Positions 32,235-35,312 of a DNA stretch of 35,312 nucleotides are shown in pieces (positions within the stretch are counted from its first letter, which is position 1; each line of letters opens with the position of its first letter). The DNA is from Gammaproteobacteria bacterium (GTDB lineage Bacteria; Pseudomonadota; Gammaproteobacteria; Arenicellales; UBA868), in assembly GCA_022451485.1 (NCBI GenBank), contig JAKUQS010000010.1, positions 1 to 35,312 of the forward strand, written 5' to 3'. The notes under the pieces are model-generated. The model did no database searches and was not told the origin of the DNA. It was given only the letters and a program-made list of their open reading frames with translations. The position numbers and the translations under genes are program-made.

Positions 32235-33413
32235 ATGGGTATCGTTAAAAGATCAGTAATGGGCTTATCAGCGGTGGCGCTGGGCGCTGCACTTTTTTCC
32301 GGTTCCGCATTGGCGGATGGGCATCAGACTCAGGGAATAAGTGACAACGAGATTCGAATCGGAGCCTTTGGGCCATTTGGAGGCCCGGTTTATTTATACG
32401 GCAAATTAGTTATGAATGGTGTGGAGGCTGTTTTCGATGCGGTAAATGAGTCAGGCGGCGTTCACGGTCGTAAGTTGACACTGGTTCGCGAAGATGACAA
32501 CTGCAAACCTGAAGGCTCGATTGCTGCGGTAAAGAAGTTAGCCTACAGCGAGAAGGTGTTTGCGATTGTCGGCGGTGCGTGCTCTAACGCCACATTGGCT
32601 TCAGTGCCAGAGCTTGAAAAGTCAGGTATACCGATGATCATCAACTCTGCAGTGGCTGATGCGATCTCTACACCCGTCAAGAAGAATATCTACACAACTC
32701 AGCTGACGTCCTCTATCGAAAGTCGTGCCCAGCTGAATTATGCGCTGGAAAAAGGTGCGAAAAAGATTGCTGTTGTGCGGATGACGGATGCGTGGGCAAT
32801 GGCGCGGTACAACCCGTTGATTGCATACGCAAAGGAAAAAGGTGTTAAGTTCATCGCTGATCTGGAATTGCAGATTGATGCCCCGGATGCAACACCCCAA
32901 GCCTTGAAGCTGAAGGCGGCTGGCGCTGACGCAGTAATTTTTATACTTTATGCCAAGCCGGCAGCCGTGATGATGCGCGATGCGTTGAAGCTCGGTTTCA
33001 ACCCGGAATGGGTAGGGCAGACTGCGATTAATGATTTTGTCGCATTTCAAAAACAAGTTGGAATTCCAGGTGCACTGAAGAATTTCGCCACGATCACGGC
33101 CACTGCACACCAACCGACCGATCCAGAGATGAAACCATGGGCCGATCGACTGAAAAAGCTGTTTCCGAATGATGAATTGTCAGTTTTCAATTTGAACGGG
33201 ATCGGCAGTGCACAGGTCATCGTCGAAGCGTTAGGCAACGTGGGTCGCGATCTGACGCGGGACAAGTTTTTAGCTGCAATGGGCAACATCAAAAATTTCG
33301 AATCTGATGCTTATGCTGGCGCGATTACTTGTGATCATCCACGTAGTCACCAATGTAACCAGACGCCTGGTTGGCTTGCCTTACGGGACGGCAAGATTAC
33401 TCGGTTGGACTAA
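32235..33413 (+). CDS. livJ: Branched-chain amino acid-type ABC transporter substrate-binding protein
   Basis: A 392-residue periplasmic binding protein of the Leu/Ile/Val-type (PBP type I) family. The N-terminus is a signal peptide (basic MGIVKRS, hydrophobic core, cleavage after ALA near residue 27). The mature part starts with ISDNEIRIGAFGPFGGP and the fold core is clear (IVGGACSNATLASVPELEKSGIP). Homologues bind amino acids, amides or urea; the ligand here is inferred, from context, to be a nitrogenous cyclic or amide compound. The ATG at 32235 follows GAGGAGG 6 nt upstream; the TTG five codons earlier is less likely. Two related palindromes lie upstream. livH follows after 37 bp. Confidence 0.9.
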   Translation: MGIVKRSVMGLSAVALGAALFSGSALADGHQTQGISDNEIRIGAFGPFGGPVYLYGKLVMNGVEAVFDAVNESGGVHGRKLTLVREDDNCKPEGSIAAVKKLAYSEKVFAIVGGACSNATLASVPELEKSGIPMIINSAVADAISTPVKKNIYTTQLTSSIESRAQLNYALEKGAKKIAVVRMTDAWAMARYNPLIAYAKEKGVKFIADLELQIDAPDATPQALKLKAAGADAVIFILYAKPAAVMMRDALKLGFNPEWVGQTAINDFVAFQKQVGIPGALKNFATITATAHQPTDPEMKPWADRLKKLFPNDELSVFNLNGIGSAQVIVEALGNVGRDLTRDKFLAAMGNIKNFESDAYAGAITCDHPRSHQCNQTPGWLALRDGKITRLD

Positions 33414-33450
33414 ACAAGGAACCAATCGAATAACGAAGGGGTTGTAAGTC

Positions 33451-34335
33451 ATGGAGATGTTTAGTTATCTCATGGCAACCGGGATATCGACGGGGGCGTT
33501 GTATGCCCTCGTCGCTCTCGGTCTTGTGGTCGTTTATAAAGCCACCAGCGTGGTCAATTTCGCGCACGGTGAGATGTTCATGTTAGGTGGTTTTCTGGCT
33601 TTTACCTTTCATGTCATGTTGGGTTGGCAGTACATGGTTTCGTTAGTGCTCGCGGTGATCGGTTCGTTTGTGTTGGGCATCGGTGTGGATCGCGTCGCAT
33701 TTCGGCCCTTGATGCAACGTCAGACGCTGGTAAGTGTTCTGTTATGCATGGTGGGGCTTTCGTTCTTTTTGAAGGGTGTGGCTAGGCACCTTTGGGGAGG
33801 AAAGGGGGATTACCTCACCTTTCCTCCATTGGTTTCACCGGAACCCATGCAATTTGGCGGCATTATGATCATGTCGCAGCAACTGGTGGTATTGATAGCT
33901 TGCGGTATCGTGATGGCTGTCTTTATGGTGTTTTTTAAATTGACTCGGGCGGGACGGTTTATGCAGGCGACTGCGGACAATCCCAAGGCGGCGAAGTTGG
34001 TGGGTCTTCGTGTAGATCGGGTTTATATGATGACCTTTGGTGTTGGGGCGGCGGTTGCGGGCGCTGCTGGCGTTTTGATGGCGCCGCTGACGCTGCTCTA
34101 TCCAGATATGGGTTTTATGCTTTTTATCAAAGGTTTTGCAGCAGCGGTTTTAGGCGGACTGACGAGCATTCCCGGCGCGTTAATTGGTGGATTCCTGATT
34201 GGAATTATCGAGCAGTTAGCCGCGGGTTACTGGCATACAGGTCTTCAGGAAGTGGCCGCTTTTATCATCATCATGATAGTGATGATCTTTCGCCCGACGG
34301 GTTTGCTCGGCGGTAGCCGGCGAAGAAAAGTCTGA
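33451..34335 (+). CDS. livH: ABC transporter permease LivH
   Basis: A 294-residue inner-membrane permease of the branched-chain amino acid type. It has about eight hydrophobic segments and the expected LivH features: ALYALVALGLVVVYKATSVVNFAHGEMFMLGGF near the N-terminus (the SVVNFAHGEM stretch is diagnostic), and GVLMAPLTLLYPDMGF with AAAVLGGLTSIPGALIGGFLIG near the end. It forms a heterodimer with LivM and is driven by LivG and LivF ATPases, which must lie beyond the window. GAAGGGG stands about 9 nt before the ATG. It is 37 bp after livJ, and livM begins 2 bp after its stop. Confidence 0.93.
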   Translation: MEMFSYLMATGISTGALYALVALGLVVVYKATSVVNFAHGEMFMLGGFLAFTFHVMLGWQYMVSLVLAVIGSFVLGIGVDRVAFRPLMQRQTLVSVLLCMVGLSFFLKGVARHLWGGKGDYLTFPPLVSPEPMQFGGIMIMSQQLVVLIACGIVMAVFMVFFKLTRAGRFMQATADNPKAAKLVGLRVDRVYMMTFGVGAAVAGAAGVLMAPLTLLYPDMGFMLFIKGFAAAVLGGLTSIPGALIGGFLIGIIEQLAAGYWHTGLQEVAAFIIIMIVMIFRPTGLLGGSRRRKV

Positions 34336-34337
34336 GC

Positions 34338-35312
34338 ATGCAGTTTCTTCTGGGTAAGCGCACATTTCTCATTGTGCTGTTCGGGGCATTATTGCTGATG
34401 CCTAGCCTAGCGAATGAATATCACATTTTCATTGCCAATTTGGTGATGCTGTACATTATCTTGTCGCTGGGCTTGAACATGTTGATCGGCTTTGCGGGGC
34501 AACTTGCCTTTGCAAATGCTGCGATGTACGGAATTGGGGCCTATGGGGCGGGGCTTCTGATGAAGCATTTCGCCTGGCCGTATTGGGCTGCTGCGCCCGG
34601 CGGAATGTTGATCGCAATGTTGGCTGGGACAATACTCGCGTTGCCGGCTTTGCGGATGTCCGGCATTTACCTCGCATTAACAACACTCGCATTCGCGCAG
34701 TTCGTCTGGTGGACGATGACTCATTGGACATCAGTTACTTTTGGCGCAGGTGGTTTCATTCCGCCGCCCATTGATTTCTCACCGATTCCTGTTAGCCAAG
34801 AGATTGGCATCTATTACCTGACCTGGGGCGCTGCCATCCTGCTTTACTTGGTCGCCAAGAATACGATGGCGTCGTCAATTGGTCGCGCTTTTGTCGCCAT
34901 TCGAGACGGTGAGGTCGCTGCAGAATCGTTAGGTATCAATCTCTTTAGATACAAGGCGCTAGCCTTTGCTATTTCGGGATTCTATGCTGGGACCGCCGGT
35001 GCGCTTTACGGCGGCATGCTTGGTTTCGTCGGGCCCGAGAGTTTCGATCTTTTGCAGATGATCTTACACAAAGCGGCGGTTGTGATTGGTGGATTGGGCT
35101 CGATTATTGGGTCGGTGATTGGCGGCGTTCTGCTTACTATTTCAGTTGAAATCACTAAGGAGCTAAAGTGGTCTATTGAGATGGCCTTTGGTGGTTTGCT
35201 AATGCTTTTTGTTTTGTTTCAACCCACCGGTCTAGTGACTTTCATTAAACGTTGGGTACCCGGGTGGCGAGAACACCTCCAGTATTTGCCTGAGCGGGAG
35301 GCGCAGCGGTCA
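34338..35312 (+). CDS. livM: ABC transporter permease LivM (partial, runs off the right end)
   Basis: An ORF open for 325 codons to the window edge, nearly a full LivM (about 300-350 residues). The family is clear: ILSLGLNMLIGFAGQLAFAN at about 44-63, then LALTTLAFAQF, and AGTAGALYGGMLGFVGPESF, plus the characteristic VIGGLGSIIGSVIGGVL near the end. It pairs with LivH to form the pore. The ATG at 34338 starts 2 bp after the livH stop without a strong ribosome site, so translation is probably coupled. The coding sequence continues past 35312; the last visible residues are still in frame. Confidence 0.93.
   Translation, partial: MQFLLGKRTFLIVLFGALLLMPSLANEYHIFIANLVMLYIILSLGLNMLIGFAGQLAFANAAMYGIGAYGAGLLMKHFAWPYWAAAPGGMLIAMLAGTILALPALRMSGIYLALTTLAFAQFVWWTMTHWTSVTFGAGGFIPPPIDFSPIPVSQEIGIYYLTWGAAILLYLVAKNTMASSIGRAFVAIRDGEVAAESLGINLFRYKALAFAISGFYAGTAGALYGGMLGFVGPESFDLLQMILHKAAVVIGGLGSIIGSVIGGVLLTISVEITKELKWSIEMAFGGLLMLFVLFQPTGLVTFIKRWVPGWREHLQYLPEREAQRS

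Noticed and set aside
32622..33113. 163-codon minus-strand open frame inside livJ
   Set aside because: Antisense to a well supported binding-protein gene, with no family resemblance.
1..35312. Mobile element, prophage, CRISPR array, tRNA or rRNA
   Set aside because: No transposase, integrase, phage structural gene, spaced direct repeats, tRNA cloverleaf or rRNA-like sequence was recognised on either strand.

Overview
The window looks like chromosomal DNA from a Proteobacterium, most likely a free-living (perhaps marine) gammaproteobacterium. The evidence is moderate GC, a tRNA-Met cytidine acetyltransferase (TmcA) followed by a DsrC/TusE-family protein, tightly packed genes with 1 to 17-nt overlaps, and many acyl-CoA, amide and ring-opening catabolic genes. 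I see no rRNA, tRNA, CRISPR array, insertion sequence, integrase or phage gene. No recognisable dedicated transcription factor is present, apart from one small protein with a possible C-terminal helix-turn-helix. Taxonomy is inference.

Layout. 1-6.5 kb: an MFS transporter divergent from a DMT (EamA) transporter, an SDR oxidoreductase, a LOG-family protein translationally coupled to a cupin, a 6-phosphogluconate-dehydrogenase-like oxidoreductase, and a second MFS transporter. 6.5-13 kb (minus strand): a five-gene run in the order PuuE-like deacetylase, MmgE/PrpD protein, PaaK-like CoA ligase, amidase-signature amidase, RutD-like alpha/beta hydrolase. Neighbouring genes overlap or are 13 bp apart. 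A small unrecognised protein gene lies beyond it. 13-15.6 kb: tmcA and a DsrC/TusE-like gene whose functional tail cysteine is serine. 15.6-21 kb: a minus-strand operon of acyl-CoA dehydrogenase, NDP-forming acyl-CoA synthetase and crotonase-fold protein, with a second, short acyl-CoA dehydrogenase divergent from it. 21-24.4 kb: a PNPOx-like flavoprotein, a Cys-rich zinc-ribbon-like protein, a luciferase-like monooxygenase and a class-V aminotransferase. 24.4-35.3 kb: hyuA-hyuB (ATP-dependent hydantoinase/oxoprolinase type), a CaiB/BaiF CoA transferase with an in-frame stop near its C-terminus, a second PuuE-like deacetylase with a nitrilase-family amidohydrolase, and a branched-chain-amino-acid-type ABC importer (livJ, livH, livM) running off the window.

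How they may work together (inference): the right arm reads as uptake (ABC importer) plus opening and trimming of a small cyclic amide, imide or ureide (HyuAB, PuuE-like enzyme, C-N hydrolase, aminotransferase). The middle operons read as ring opening or deamidation followed by CoA activation and a beta-oxidation-like sequence. The two PuuE-like paralogues, one in each cluster, suggest two related substrates. The exact substrates cannot be read from sequence. The most notable anomalies are the five-gene operon of unknown pathway, the in-frame stop in the CoA transferase, three enzymes that lack canonical catalytic residues (RutD-like hydrolase, crotonase-fold protein, DsrC-like protein), and a pair of related palindromes upstream of the ABC importer.
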